From NCBI RefSeq assembly GCF_014635665.1, contig NZ_BMDG01000002.1, positions 62,001 to 126,000 on the forward strand: 64,000 bases of DNA, written 5' to 3'. A program made the translations under genes and the position numbers. The notes beneath the pieces are model-generated. The model saw only the letters and a program-made list of their open reading frames with translations, was not told where the DNA came from and did not search any database. Below are positions 42,129 to 50,041 of the stretch, piece by piece (within the stretch, counting starts at the first letter, position 1; each line of letters begins with the position of its first letter). Source of the DNA: Isoptericola cucumis. GTDB lineage: Bacteria > Actinomycetota > Actinomycetes > Actinomycetales > Cellulomonadaceae.

Positions 42129-42899
42129 TCAGCCCGCCGGCTTGCGGAGCTCGACCAGGTGGCGGGCCGAGTGCGCGACGAACGGGCCGTCCGTCTCGAG
42201 GCGCTCGTGCAGGGTGCGCAGCTCGTCGCGGTACGCGTCGGAGGTGAAGCCCGGCACCATCCACACGACCTTGCGGAGGAACCACACCACCGCGCCGACG
42301 TCGTGGAACTCGATGCGCAGGCGCTCCGCGCGCAGGTCCACCAGCTCCAGCCCGGCCGCCCGCGCGGCCGCGACCTCGTCCTCGGGCTCGCGGCCGCGCC
42401 GGACCTCCTCGGGCTGCGGGCCGAGGAAGTGCTCGACCAGCTCGAAGACGCTCGCCGGCCCGACGTGCTGGGCCAGGTACGTACCGCCCGGGCGCAGCAC
42501 GCGGGCGATCTCGGACCACGCCGGCACCACGGGGTGCCGGCTGGTGACGAGGTCGAACGCCGCGTCCCCGAACGGGAGCGGCGTCGCGGCCGAGTCGTCG
42601 TGCGCCACGACGGCGACTCCCCGTGGGTGCAGGAGGGCCGTGGCGGCGGCGACGTTCGGCGGCCAGCCCTCGGTCGCGACGGCCAGGCGGGGGAGCGAAG
42701 GTGCGGCGGCGAGCACCTCGCCGCCACCGGTCTGCAGGTCGAGCGCGGCGTCCACGGTGCCGAGCCGCTCGTGCAGCAGGCGGGAGTAGCCCCAGCTCGG
42801 GCGCTCCTCGGTGGCGCGCCCCTCCAGCCACGAGAAGTCCCAGCCCTCCATGGGGGCGGCGTCGGCCTCAGCGACGAGGTCCTCGAACGATCGATCCAT
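42129..42899 (-). CDS. Class I SAM-dependent methyltransferase
   Basis: A 256-aa methyltransferase. It starts DRSFEDLVAEADAAPMEGWDFSWLEGRATEERPSW, with a degenerate motif I (DLQTGGGEVLAAAP). PFGDAAFDLVTSRHPV and ARVLRPGGTYLAQHVG correspond to motifs III and IV. It resembles a widespread actinobacterial group annotated only as methyltransferase. The ATG at 42899 is chosen; an ATG at 42908 is an alternative. Convergent with the cellulase. Confidence 0.78.
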   Translation of the reverse strand: MDRSFEDLVAEADAAPMEGWDFSWLEGRATEERPSWGYSRLLHERLGTVDAALDLQTGGGEVLAAAPSLPRLAVATEGWPPNVAAATALLHPRGVAVVAHDDSAATPLPFGDAAFDLVTSRHPVVPAWSEIARVLRPGGTYLAQHVGPASVFELVEHFLGPQPEEVRRGREPEDEVAAARAAGLELVDLRAERLRIEFHDVGAVVWFLRKVVWMVPGFTSDAYRDELRTLHERLETDGPFVAHSARHLVELRKPAG

Positions 42900-42990
42900 G
42901 CCTGTCATCGTGCCCGTGCGCCCGCGGGCGTCGCACGAGCATTTCGGTCGGGCCGACGCCCGACCGGGCGCGTGCGGCAGCGGGAACGAC

Positions 42991-43025
42991 GACGGGGCCC
43001 GCACCGTGTCGGTGCGGGCCCCGTC
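42991..43025 (-). terminator. Terminator after tRNA-Ser(GGA)
   Basis: A 15-bp perfect stem (42991-43005 with 43011-43025) and 5-nt loop, directly downstream of the tRNA on the minus strand. Confidence 0.8.
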
Positions 43026-43027
43026 TG

Positions 43028-43115
43028 TGGCGGAGGATGGGGGATTCGAACCCCCGAGGGCGTGAACCCAACACGCTTTCCAAGCGTGCGCCATAGGCCG
43101 CTAGGCGAATCCTCC
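43028..43115 (-). tRNA. tRNA-Ser (GGA)
   Basis: An 88-nt class II tRNA. On the minus strand GGAGGAT pairs with ATCCTCC, followed by discriminator G and encoded CCA. Anticodon stem CACGC/GCGTG holds loop TTGGAAA, with anticodon GGA at 43079-43081. The T-arm has GGGGTTCGAATCCCCC. A long variable arm is present. Confidence 0.97.
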
Positions 43116-43273
43116 TGGAGCGCGGCCCGCATCCTGCGCAGGCAGCCCCAGAAGAATAGCCGACACCCCTGCCGGGCTCCGAATCGGCGCGGCGTGACGG
43201 TCGTCTCGGCCGGCTGCCGCCCTCGGTCAGGGGGCCGGTTTCGGGTCCGGGCAGGGTCTCGGTTAGGCTGGGT

Positions 43274-43367
43274 GCAGACCCCTCGTGCGGCATCATCTCG
43301 CCGAACTCCCCCAGGGCCGGAAGGCAGCAAGGGTAGGTGAGCTCTGGTGGGTGTGCGAGGGGTCCTT
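43274..43367 (+). ncRNA. ffs: Signal recognition particle RNA (4.5S type)
   Basis: The terminal stem GACCCCTCG (43277-43285) pairs with CGAGGGGTC (43356-43364). The conserved helix 8 region GGGCCGGAAGGCAGCAAGGGTAGG with its GGAA loop and asymmetric AGCA bulge identifies the bacterial small SRP RNA that binds Ffh. The -10 box TAGGCT at 43264-43269 fits a start near 43276. Ends are approximate. Confidence 0.93.
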
Positions 43368-43368
43368 A

Positions 43369-43412
43369 CTGTCTCAGGACGGGCCTCGAGCTGTCTCCGG
43401 ACGGGCCCCGAG
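43369..43412. repeat. 22-bp imperfect tandem repeat after ffs
   Basis: CTGTCTCAGGACGGGCCTCG-AG (43369-43390) is followed directly by a copy with two substitutions (43391-43412). Each unit can fold through its GGACGGGCC and CTCGAG parts and may act as a terminator for the SRP RNA. Confidence 0.7.
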
Positions 43413-43814
43413 CCGGCCCCGAAGCGCCGCCGCTGCTGTGGGCCAGGTCACCGAATCCACGATGTGGATGCCGAAGCGATCGCATCGTGGGATTTCCGGG
43501 TCGCCGGCTTGGTGGGTGCGCCGGTCGGATGGTCACCTTGAGCCATGCCCCGCATCGCCACCGCAGCCCCGACGACCGCGCGCCCCTGTTCGCGCGGCGT
43601 CATGCGCTGCCGTGCGGCCGCTGCGGGGCGAATGTGCGAGGGACGCTGACCCCGAGCGTCTGACGGCGCGCCCCTCGGCGCCGCCGTCCTCCGAAGCCCG
43701 GTACGACCGGGCTTCCGCAATACCTGCGCCCGCCCTGCGCTGATGGCCCGGGCCGCCGCCCCTCATGCTCACGACGACGCCTCCACCGGTGTCGCCTGCC
43801 CCGGAAGGACACCC
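43413..43814 (+). other. Long structured leader upstream of metQ
   Basis: About 400 nt without a convincing gene. ATCCAC (43455-43460) can pair with GTGGAT (43464-43469), or the longer AATCCACGAT (43454-43463) with ATCGTGGGATT (43484-43494, one bulge); these are mutually exclusive. A strong hairpin GAAGCCCGGT-acg-ACCGGGCTTC lies at 43693-43715. No SAM-I, SAM-II or SAM-IV riboswitch core was recognised. It may be a regulatory leader of the methionine operon. Confidence 0.45.
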
Positions 43815-44750
43815 ATGTCCCGCAGCACCTCCCGCCCCACCGCCCGCCGCACCGTGCGCACCGTCGGCGCGCTCGCCGCCGTCGCGCTCACCGCCGCCGC
43901 CTGCGCGCCGGGCAGCAGCGACGCGGCCGACGGCGCCGCCACCGGCTCCGCCGAGGACCCGGTCAAGATCGGCGTCGTCTCCTCCGGCGAGGACTACTGG
44001 GAGACCTTCACCCAGGCCGCCGCCGACGAGGGGATCACGGTCGAGATCGTGAACTTCTCCGACTACCAGCTGCCCAACCAGGGCCTCACGGACGGGGACC
44101 TGGACCTCAACCAGTTCCAGCACCTGCAGTTCCTCGCCGGGTACAACGTCAACTCGGGCGCGGACCTCACGCCGATCGGCGCGACCGCCGTCTACCCGCT
44201 GGCGCTGTACTCCGCGACGCACGAGTCCGTCGAGGACATCCCCGACGGCGGCGAGGTCGCCATCCCCAACGACGACACCAACCAGGCGCGCGCGCTGCTC
44301 GTGCTGCAGGAGGCCGGGCTGATCACGCTCGAGGGCGGCGGCACCGCGTTCTCCACGCCGGCCGACGTCGTCGCGGAGAAGTCCAAGGTCACCGTCACCC
44401 CCGTGGACGCCGCGCAGACCGCGCTCGCGCTGCAGGACGTGGACGCCTCGATCATCAACAACGACTTCGTCGGCGACGCCGGGCTCACCTCCGACGACGC
44501 GATCTTCTCCGACGACCCGGACTCCGCCGCCGCCGAGCCCTACATCAACGTGTGGGTGTCGCGGGCGGAGGACAAGGATGACGAGACGCTCAACAAGCTG
44601 ATCGACATCTTCCACACCCCGGAGATCGAGAAGGGCGTGCTCGAGGCCTCCGGGGACACGGGCGTCATCAAGGACAACGACGCCGCCGACCTGCAGCGCA
44701 TCCTCGACGGCATCGAGGGCGACCTCGCCGGAACCGAGGCGCAGGGCTGA
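43815..44750 (+). CDS. metQ: Methionine ABC transporter binding lipoprotein
   Basis: A 311-aa NlpA/MetQ-family lipoprotein. Signal with lipobox TAAAC (Cys near residue 30). The mature part shows VVSSGEDYWETFTQAAADEGITVEIVNFSDY, LDLNQFQHLQFL, IPNDDTNQARALLVLQEAGLI and VDASIINNDFV, all MetQ hallmarks. GGAAGGA (43803-43809) precedes the ATG. Its stop overlaps the metN start by one base (TGATG). Confidence 0.93.
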   Translation: MSRSTSRPTARRTVRTVGALAAVALTAAACAPGSSDAADGAATGSAEDPVKIGVVSSGEDYWETFTQAAADEGITVEIVNFSDYQLPNQGLTDGDLDLNQFQHLQFLAGYNVNSGADLTPIGATAVYPLALYSATHESVEDIPDGGEVAIPNDDTNQARALLVLQEAGLITLEGGGTAFSTPADVVAEKSKVTVTPVDAAQTALALQDVDASIINNDFVGDAGLTSDDAIFSDDPDSAAAEPYINVWVSRAEDKDDETLNKLIDIFHTPEIEKGVLEASGDTGVIKDNDAADLQRILDGIEGDLAGTEAQG

Positions 44751-45835
44751 TGCCCACGGCCACGGGCGAGACGATCATCAGCTTTCGGGAGGCCGCCAAG
44801 GTCTTCGACGGTCGCAAGGGTGCCGAGGTGCGCGCCGTCGACGGCGTCACCCTCGACGTCCGCGCCGGAGAGATCTTCGGCGTCATCGGGTACTCCGGCG
44901 CGGGCAAGTCCACGCTGGTGCGGCTGGTGAACGCCCTGGAGCGGACGACGAGCGGTGCCGTGGTCGTCGACGGCACCGACCTCACCGGGCTGTCCGAGGC
45001 CCGGCTGCGGCCCGTCCGCGCCGGCATCGGGATGATCTTCCAGCAGTTCAACCTGCTGAGCTCGCGGACCGTGGCCGGCAACGTCGCGTACCCGCTCGAG
45101 GTCGCCGGCTGGTCCGCCGCCCGGCGCCGTGAGCGGGTGCGCGAGCTCCTCGACTTCGTCGGCATCGCCGACAAGGCGGACGTCTACCCGGCGAAGCTGT
45201 CCGGCGGCCAGAAGCAGCGCGTCGGCATCGCCCGGGCGCTCGCGACCAACCCGAAGATCCTGCTCGCGGACGAGGCCACCTCGGCGCTCGACCCCGAGAC
45301 CACGCACGACGTGCTCGCCCTGCTGCAGCGCGTCAACCGCGAGCTGGGCATCACCGTCGTCGTCATCACGCACGAGATGGACGTCGTGCGCTCCATCTGC
45401 CACCGCGTCGCCGTCATGGAGCACGGCAAGGTCGTGGAGCTGGGCGACGCCTACCAGGTGTTCAGCGCCCCCACGCAGGAGGTCACGCGGCGGTTCGTCT
45501 CGACCGCGCTCAAGGACCGCCCGTCGGTCGCCGTGATCGAGCGCCTGCGCACGCGGCACGCCGGTCGCATCGTCACCGTCGGCGTCGACGACGTGACCGG
45601 CTCGTCGGCGCACGTCACGCACGTGCTCCGCGAGCACGGCGTGGACGGCACCATCGTCTACGGCGGCATCACCGAGGTCGCCGAGCGGCCGTACGGGTCG
45701 CTCACCGTCGAGCTCGTCGGGCCCGACGACGCGGTGCGCGCCGCCCTCGCCGGGCTGCGCTCCGTCACCGACGTCGTCGACCACGGCACCGCCCGCGACC
45801 CCCTGGGTGCGCCGGACGAAGGGAACGACCGATGA
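44750..45835 (+). CDS. metN: Methionine ABC transporter ATPase
   Basis: A 361-aa ATPase with Walker A GYSGAGKST, signature LSGGQKQRVGIARAL, Walker B ILLADEATSALD and switch His in THEMD. The C-terminal NIL domain (about 265-340; GSSAHVTHVLREHGVDGTIVYGGITEV) binds methionine and causes trans-inhibition in E. coli MetN. Tightly coupled on both sides. Confidence 0.94.
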   Translation: MPTATGETIISFREAAKVFDGRKGAEVRAVDGVTLDVRAGEIFGVIGYSGAGKSTLVRLVNALERTTSGAVVVDGTDLTGLSEARLRPVRAGIGMIFQQFNLLSSRTVAGNVAYPLEVAGWSAARRRERVRELLDFVGIADKADVYPAKLSGGQKQRVGIARALATNPKILLADEATSALDPETTHDVLALLQRVNRELGITVVVITHEMDVVRSICHRVAVMEHGKVVELGDAYQVFSAPTQEVTRRFVSTALKDRPSVAVIERLRTRHAGRIVTVGVDDVTGSSAHVTHVLREHGVDGTIVYGGITEVAERPYGSLTVELVGPDDAVRAALAGLRSVTDVVDHGTARDPLGAPDEGNDR

Positions 45836-46488
45836 CCGCCGACCAGCTCCTGCCGCTGCTGTGGCAGGCGTTCCTCGAGACGGCCTGGATGGTGATGGTG
45901 GCGCTCGCCGTGGGCGGGGTCTGCGGCCTCGCGATCGGCATGGGGCTGTACCTGACGCGGCCGGGCAACCTGCTCGCCAACCGGCCCGTGTTCGCGGTGC
46001 TGAACCTGGCCGTGAACATCGTGCGGCCCATCCCGTTCATCATCTTCCTCGTCGCGCTCGGGCCGGTGACCCGCGCCGTCGTGGGCAAGACGATCGGCAT
46101 CGAGGCGTTCGCGTTCGCGATGTGCGTGATGTCGTCGTTCGTGTTCGCGCGGCTGGTGGAGCAGAACCTCGTGTCGATCGACCCGGGCGTCGTCGAGGCG
46201 GCGCGCGCGATGGGCGCGTCGCCGCTGCGGATCGTGCGCACCGTGCTCATCCCCGAGGCGCTGTCGCCGCTGATCCTCGGGACCACGTTCCTGTTCGTGG
46301 GCGTGCTCGACATGTCCGCCATCGGCGGGTATCTCGGCGCCGGCGGCCTGGGCGACTTCGCCATCCAGTACGGCTACCGGCAGTTCGACTGGGGTGTCAC
46401 CGCGGTCGTCGTGGCGATCATCATCGTCATCGTGCAGCTCGTGCAGTGGCTGGGGAACACGCTCGCGAGGCGTGCGTTGCGGCGCTGA
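45832..46488 (+). CDS. metI: Methionine ABC transporter permease
   Basis: A 218-aa permease with five or six helices. The EAA loop EAARAMGASPLRIVRTVLIPEALSPLILG (about 122-150) and GYLGAGGLGDFAIQYGY near the end are typical of MetI. ATGA overlap with metN. Confidence 0.94.
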   Translation: MTADQLLPLLWQAFLETAWMVMVALAVGGVCGLAIGMGLYLTRPGNLLANRPVFAVLNLAVNIVRPIPFIIFLVALGPVTRAVVGKTIGIEAFAFAMCVMSSFVFARLVEQNLVSIDPGVVEAARAMGASPLRIVRTVLIPEALSPLILGTTFLFVGVLDMSAIGGYLGAGGLGDFAIQYGYRQFDWGVTAVVVAIIIVIVQLVQWLGNTLARRALRR

Positions 46489-46489
46489 G

Positions 46490-46662
46490 GCCCGGCGACC
46501 TCGTGCCGGGCCCGGGCACGCCGCCACGGCCGACCCCGGACCCGAAGCCGCTGCCGTCCCTGGGCGCGGACGCGGAGGCCGCGGTGCTCGGCGTGCTCGA
46601 CCGCATCCAGCTCGAGCCGGGCGAGCTCGGCTGCGGCCCGAACCTCTACGTCGTCGGGTCAG
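46490..46662 (+). pseudogene. Possible gene remnant between metI and the ABC exporter
   Basis: About 170 nt with protein-like coding in one plus-strand frame (GADAEAAVLGVLDRIQLEPGELGCGPNLYVVG) but no start signal. The frame continues into sequence antisense to the next gene, so its end is missing. It may be the fragment of a lost gene, or chance. No family recognised. Confidence 0.3.
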
Positions 46663-47465
46663 ACGTCGGTGAGCCGCCGCCACTGCGCGACGACGAGCGC
46701 CGCCCCGGCAGGCGCGACGGCCGCCGTCAGCGCGAGGGCGCCCCCGCCGACGCCGGCCGCGGCGGCGGGGCCGCCCGTCCCGGTCCACAGCGACGGCACC
46801 GCGTAGGGGAACCAGGAGCCGCCGCCGACGAGCACGACCAGCTGCGTGAGCGCCACCACGCCGATCAGCGCGCCGACGGTGGCGAGCGGGCTGCGGGTCG
46901 CCGTCGCGACGGCCGCGAACGGCACCGCGAGGCCCGCGGCCAGCACCCCCGCGCCCAGGGCGCGCCCGGCCGCGGCCCACGCCGTCGAGCCGAACGACCC
47001 GGACGCCGCGGCGGTGACCGCCGCCGACAGCGCCACGGTCAGGCCGATCGCGACCAGCACGCACGCTGCCGTCCAGGCGAGCACCACCAGACCCCGCGCG
47101 AGCGCGACCGTGCCGCGGGGCGTCGCGAGGCCGAAGTACGCGCCCGCCCGCCCGTCGGCGAGGGGCTGCCCGAACACCGCCGCGGCGGCGAACCCGCCCG
47201 CCATCAGCGCCGCGACGGCGAGGACCTGGCCGGCGACGCCGAGGTGCGTCGTCGCGGGGTCACCCGTCGCGTACGCCGCGAGCTTCGGCGCCCCCGCGCC
47301 GTCGACGGCGCCCGAGCGGGCGAGCGCGGTCAGTCCCACCGCGGCGAGCGGGACGAGGAGGACGAGCAGCGGGGTGGCCACCCGCTGGACGGTGGACCGT
47401 CGCCAGGCGAGCACCTCGACGCGCAGCGCCGTACCGAGGGCGGTCATCGCACCGAGGGCGGTCAT
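46659..47465 (-). CDS. ABC exporter membrane subunit
   Basis: A 268-aa membrane protein with six hydrophobic segments (first about 30-48) of the ABC-2/CcmB-like kind. The ATG at 47465 overlaps the ATPase stop (ATGA). An 18-bp duplication at the start encodes MTALGA followed by MTALGT, giving two possible initiation codons. Substrate unknown. Confidence 0.75.
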   Translation of the reverse strand: MTALGAMTALGTALRVEVLAWRRSTVQRVATPLLVLLVPLAAVGLTALARSGAVDGAGAPKLAAYATGDPATTHLGVAGQVLAVAALMAGGFAAAAVFGQPLADGRAGAYFGLATPRGTVALARGLVVLAWTAACVLVAIGLTVALSAAVTAAASGSFGSTAWAAAGRALGAGVLAAGLAVPFAAVATATRSPLATVGALIGVVALTQLVVLVGGGSWFPYAVPSLWTGTGGPAAAAGVGGGALALTAAVAPAGAALVVAQWRRLTDV

Positions 47466-47468
47466 GCG
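47433..47468. repeat. 18-bp tandem duplication over a start codon
   Basis: ACCGAGGGCGGTCATCGC (47433-47450) is followed by ACCGAGGGCGGTCATGCG (47451-47468), identical over the first 15 nt. Each copy contains a minus-strand ATG in frame with the ABC membrane subunit. Confidence 0.8.
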
Positions 47469-48244
47469 GCTCTCCGGCCGCGCGGTGCCCGGCCGCCCGC
47501 GCCGGCGGGAGCGTCGGGGCCGGAGCCCGGGGTGTCGGCGGCGAGGACCATGGCGAAGAAGCGGCGCTCGATGTCGGCGCCCCGCGGGTCCAGCTCGCCG
47601 ACGACGCGGCCGGCGTGCACGACGGCGACGCGGTCCGCCACCCGCGCCACCTCGTCCAGGTGGTGGCTCGAGACCAGCACCGCGGCCCCCGCGCGGGCGC
47701 GCTCGCGCACCAGCTCGCGGACCAGGACCACGCCGCGCGGGTCCAGCGCCGACGTGGGCTCGTCCAGCACGAGGGCCGCCGGGTCGTGCACCGTCGCGCA
47801 GGCGACACCGAGCCGTTGCGCGTTGCCGGCCGACAGGTCGCGGGCCCGGGCGCCCGCCCAGGCCGCGAGGTCGAGCCGGCCGACGGCGGCGGCGCCCGCG
47901 GCCGTGACCTGTGCGCGCGGCACCCCGTTCAGGAGCGCGGCCGCGCGCAGGTTCTCCGCGACGGTCAGGGCCGGGTCGACCAGCGGCGCGCCCACGACGT
48001 TCCCGACGCGGCGGGCGGTCGCGACGTCGAGCCGGGCCGGGTCGCGCTGCAGCACGCGCGCCGTGCCCGACGCCGGGCGCAGGCGTCCGGTGAGCACGCG
48101 CAGCGCGGTGGTCTTGCCGGCGCCGTTGAGCCCGATCATCGCCACGACCTCGCCGGGGTCGACCTTCAGGGAGAGGCCGTCGAGGGCCGGCCGGGTGCCG
48201 AACGAGCGGCGGACGGCGTCGAGGAGGAGGGCCGGGGTCGTCAC
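47462..48244 (-). CDS. ABC exporter ATPase
   Basis: A 260-aa ATPase of the drug/CcmA type: Walker A GLNGAGKTTALRVLTG, signature LSAGNAQRLGVACA (Ala-Gly in place of Gly-Gly), Walker B ALVLDEPTSALD and H-loop SSHHLDEV. GTG start overlapping the TetR stop (GTGA). Together with the membrane subunit and the TetR gene it forms a three-gene, self-regulated efflux operon. Confidence 0.88.
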   Translation of the reverse strand: MTTPALLLDAVRRSFGTRPALDGLSLKVDPGEVVAMIGLNGAGKTTALRVLTGRLRPASGTARVLQRDPARLDVATARRVGNVVGAPLVDPALTVAENLRAAALLNGVPRAQVTAAGAAAVGRLDLAAWAGARARDLSAGNAQRLGVACATVHDPAALVLDEPTSALDPRGVVLVRELVRERARAGAAVLVSSHHLDEVARVADRVAVVHAGRVVGELDPRGADIERRFFAMVLAADTPGSGPDAPAGAGGRAPRGRRAA

Positions 48245-48801
48245 GACGCCTGCCCCAGCAGGTCGAGGGCGCGGGTGACGACGGCACCGAGCGACTCGCC
48301 GTCGTCAGGCGGTTCCAGCAGGGCGGCCGTGCAGGCGCCGAGACAGGCGGCGGCGGCGACCCGGGCGTCGAGGCGGGCGACGCCGTCGTGGACGAGGCGG
48401 CCGACGATCGCGTCCTCCGTCGCGGCGGTGGCGGCGACGACGGCGGCCCGCAGCGCGGGGTTCGCGGCGACCAGGGCGACGCGCCGGCGGGCGGTGGCGT
48501 CCTCGTCGGGGTCGATCTCGCCGAGCGCCGCGCGCATGCCGAGCCGCACGCGCTCGAACGGCGGGAGGACGGCCGGCTGTGCGGCGACGACGTCGGCGAT
48601 GAGCGGGTCGTAGGGATCGGTGACGAGGACGGCGTCCTTGGTGGGGAAGTGGCGGAAGAACGTCATCGGGGTCACGCCGGCGGCGTCCGCGACCTGAGCG
48701 ACCGTCGTCGGCTCGTAGCCCTGCCGCTCGAAGAGGTCGAGCGCGGCGTCGAGGATGCGGGCCCGGGTGCGCCGGGCGCGCGGGCTGCTCAGGTGGACCA
48801 T
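48241..48801 (-). CDS. TetR-family regulator of the ABC exporter
   Basis: A 186-aa regulator, with HTH ILDAALDLFERQGYEPTTVAQVADAAGVTPMTFFRHFPTKDAVL (about 15-58) and a C-terminal ligand domain with AATAATEDAIVGRLVHDGV. First gene of the exporter operon. The ATG has -10 TAACAT (48808-48813) 6 nt upstream, so it is leaderless, and the palindrome at 48804-48828 covers that -10. Confidence 0.88.
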   Translation of the reverse strand: MVHLSSPRARRTRARILDAALDLFERQGYEPTTVAQVADAAGVTPMTFFRHFPTKDAVLVTDPYDPLIADVVAAQPAVLPPFERVRLGMRAALGEIDPDEDATARRRVALVAANPALRAAVVAATAATEDAIVGRLVHDGVARLDARVAAAACLGACTAALLEPPDDGESLGAVVTRALDLLGQAS

Positions 48802-48803
48802 CC

Positions 48804-48828
48804 CTGAATGTTACTCGCTAACATTCAG
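48804..48828. promoter_or_regulatory. 25-bp TetR operator
   Basis: A perfect inverted repeat, CTGAATGTTA - ctcgc - TAACATTCAG, two bases upstream of the TetR start codon and overlapping its -10. Its form and position fit autorepression of the TetR-ABC operon. Confidence 0.85.
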
Positions 48829-48858
48829 CCGGGACCAGTCACGGGGCCGGAGCGCGGG

Positions 48859-49395
48859 TCACGTCGTCGCGCGAGCGGTCGCTGCCAGGGCGAGGCTCCC
48901 GGTGCCGCCCAGGATCGCCACCTGCGCGATCGTCGTCATCCACACGATCGTGAACGGGATGACGGTCACGTTCTTGATCGCGAGCTCCCAGGCGACGAAC
49001 GTCGTGTGCGCGTCGGGGGGAAGGGCGCCCGCGACGGCGGCGGGGATCACCTTCGCCACCACGGTCAGCGCGACGAGCAGCACGGCGCTCGCGAGGAGCA
49101 TCCCGGTGTGCGCGTCGACGAAGCGGGAGAACCGGGGCCCCACCTGCGACCAGCCCGCGTCGGAACCGCGGAACAGTGCCCGCACGACCCAGAGCACGAA
49201 CAGCATGCGGACGGCCGTCGTGAAGACCTCGCCCGCGACGCCTCCGGCCCAGGCGAACCGTTCCCCGCCGCCGACGGCGAGGAAGCGTTGTGCCGACGCG
49301 AGGATCCCGAACCCTGCGACGACGGGGTAGTGCCGGACGGTGAACGACAGGGCCTGGCCGAAGGTCGTCCAGGCCTCGGCGAACGCGACGTTCAT
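48859..49395 (-). CDS. Membrane protein of unknown function
   Basis: A 178-aa protein with four hydrophobic segments (about 22-38, 48-70, 95-120 and 138-170) and conserved-looking polar parts (SDAGWSQVGPRFSRFVDAHTG). No family recognised with confidence. The ATG at 49395 follows GGGAGG. It is divergent from marR and likely under its control. Confidence 0.7.
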   Translation of the reverse strand: MNVAFAEAWTTFGQALSFTVRHYPVVAGFGILASAQRFLAVGGGERFAWAGGVAGEVFTTAVRMLFVLWVVRALFRGSDAGWSQVGPRFSRFVDAHTGMLLASAVLLVALTVVAKVIPAAVAGALPPDAHTTFVAWELAIKNVTVIPFTIVWMTTIAQVAILGGTGSLALAATARATT

Positions 49396-49469
49396 GGTCG
49401 CCTCCCTATGCTTCGGTTGAGTGAACAGTTTAGCATACTGAACTATAGACCGTGATGGAGGATATGACC
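49396..49469. promoter_or_regulatory. AT-rich divergent promoter with MarR-type repeats
   Basis: One of the few AT-rich spots in the window. It contains the inverted pair CAGT-N7-ACTG (within CAGTTTAGCATACTG), TGAAC direct repeats, a TTGAGT box and TATAGA close to marR. MarR proteins usually bind such short palindromes between divergent genes. Exact -35/-10 assignments are uncertain. Confidence 0.5.
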
Positions 49470-49997
49470 ATGACGACGGACGGGGCATCGGTGGGAACGA
49501 GCGGGCACGACGACCCGGCGGCGCGGATGGGGACCGAGCTCAGCGACGCGGTCGTGCTGTTCCACGACGCGCTCGGGTCGCTCATGGGGCTGTCCGCGCC
49601 CGACCACAAGGCGCTCGGGATCCTGCGGCGCGAGGGCCCGATGTCCGCGTCCGCGCTCGCGCGCCGCACCGGGCTCACGGCGGGGGCGGTCACGGGGCTC
49701 GTCGACCGGCTGGAGCGCGGTGGTCACGCCCGGCGCGAGCGCGACCCGGACGACCGGCGCCGCCTGGTCATCGCGGCCGGCGGGCCCGTGTCGCCCGGGC
49801 TTGCGGCGGCGTTCGCGGGGCTGGGGAAGGGCATGGCCGAGGTGACGGCGCAGTTCACGCCTGCCGAGCTCGCGGTCGTCGCCCGCTGGGTCGAGCTCAC
49901 GACGGCCACGCTGCGCGAGCAGGTGGACGAGATCGCCCGCCTGCGGGCCTCGGAGGCGGCCGGGAGCCCGTCCCCGGACGGCTCGTCCACCGGGTGA
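49470..49997 (+). CDS. MarR-family transcriptional regulator
   Basis: A 175-aa regulator with a winged helix: HKALGILRREGPMSASALARRTGLTAGAVTGLVDRLERGGHARRERDPDDRRR (about 45-95), including the DDRR wing. GGAG (49458-49461) is 8 nt before the ATG at 49470; earlier ATG/GTG codons at 49452-49464 are less well spaced. Probably represses the divergent membrane protein gene. Confidence 0.87.
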   Translation: MTTDGASVGTSGHDDPAARMGTELSDAVVLFHDALGSLMGLSAPDHKALGILRREGPMSASALARRTGLTAGAVTGLVDRLERGGHARRERDPDDRRRLVIAAGGPVSPGLAAAFAGLGKGMAEVTAQFTPAELAVVARWVELTTATLREQVDEIARLRASEAAGSPSPDGSSTG

Positions 49998-50029
49998 GGA
50001 CGGCGCTCGTCGCTGTCGGCGGAGGCGTC

Positions 50030-50035
50030 TAGGGT
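50030..50035 (+). promoter_or_regulatory. -10 box TAGGGT of dnaX
   Basis: TAGGGT ends 6 nt before the dnaX GTG and no Shine-Dalgarno sequence is present, so a leaderless dnaX mRNA is likely. Confidence 0.6.
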
Positions 50036-50041
50036 TGGCGG

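Noticed and set aside
43413-43814. SAM riboswitch upstream of metQ
   Set aside because: I looked for the SAM-I, SAM-II and SAM-IV conserved cores and did not find them; the leader is reported only as structured and unexplained.
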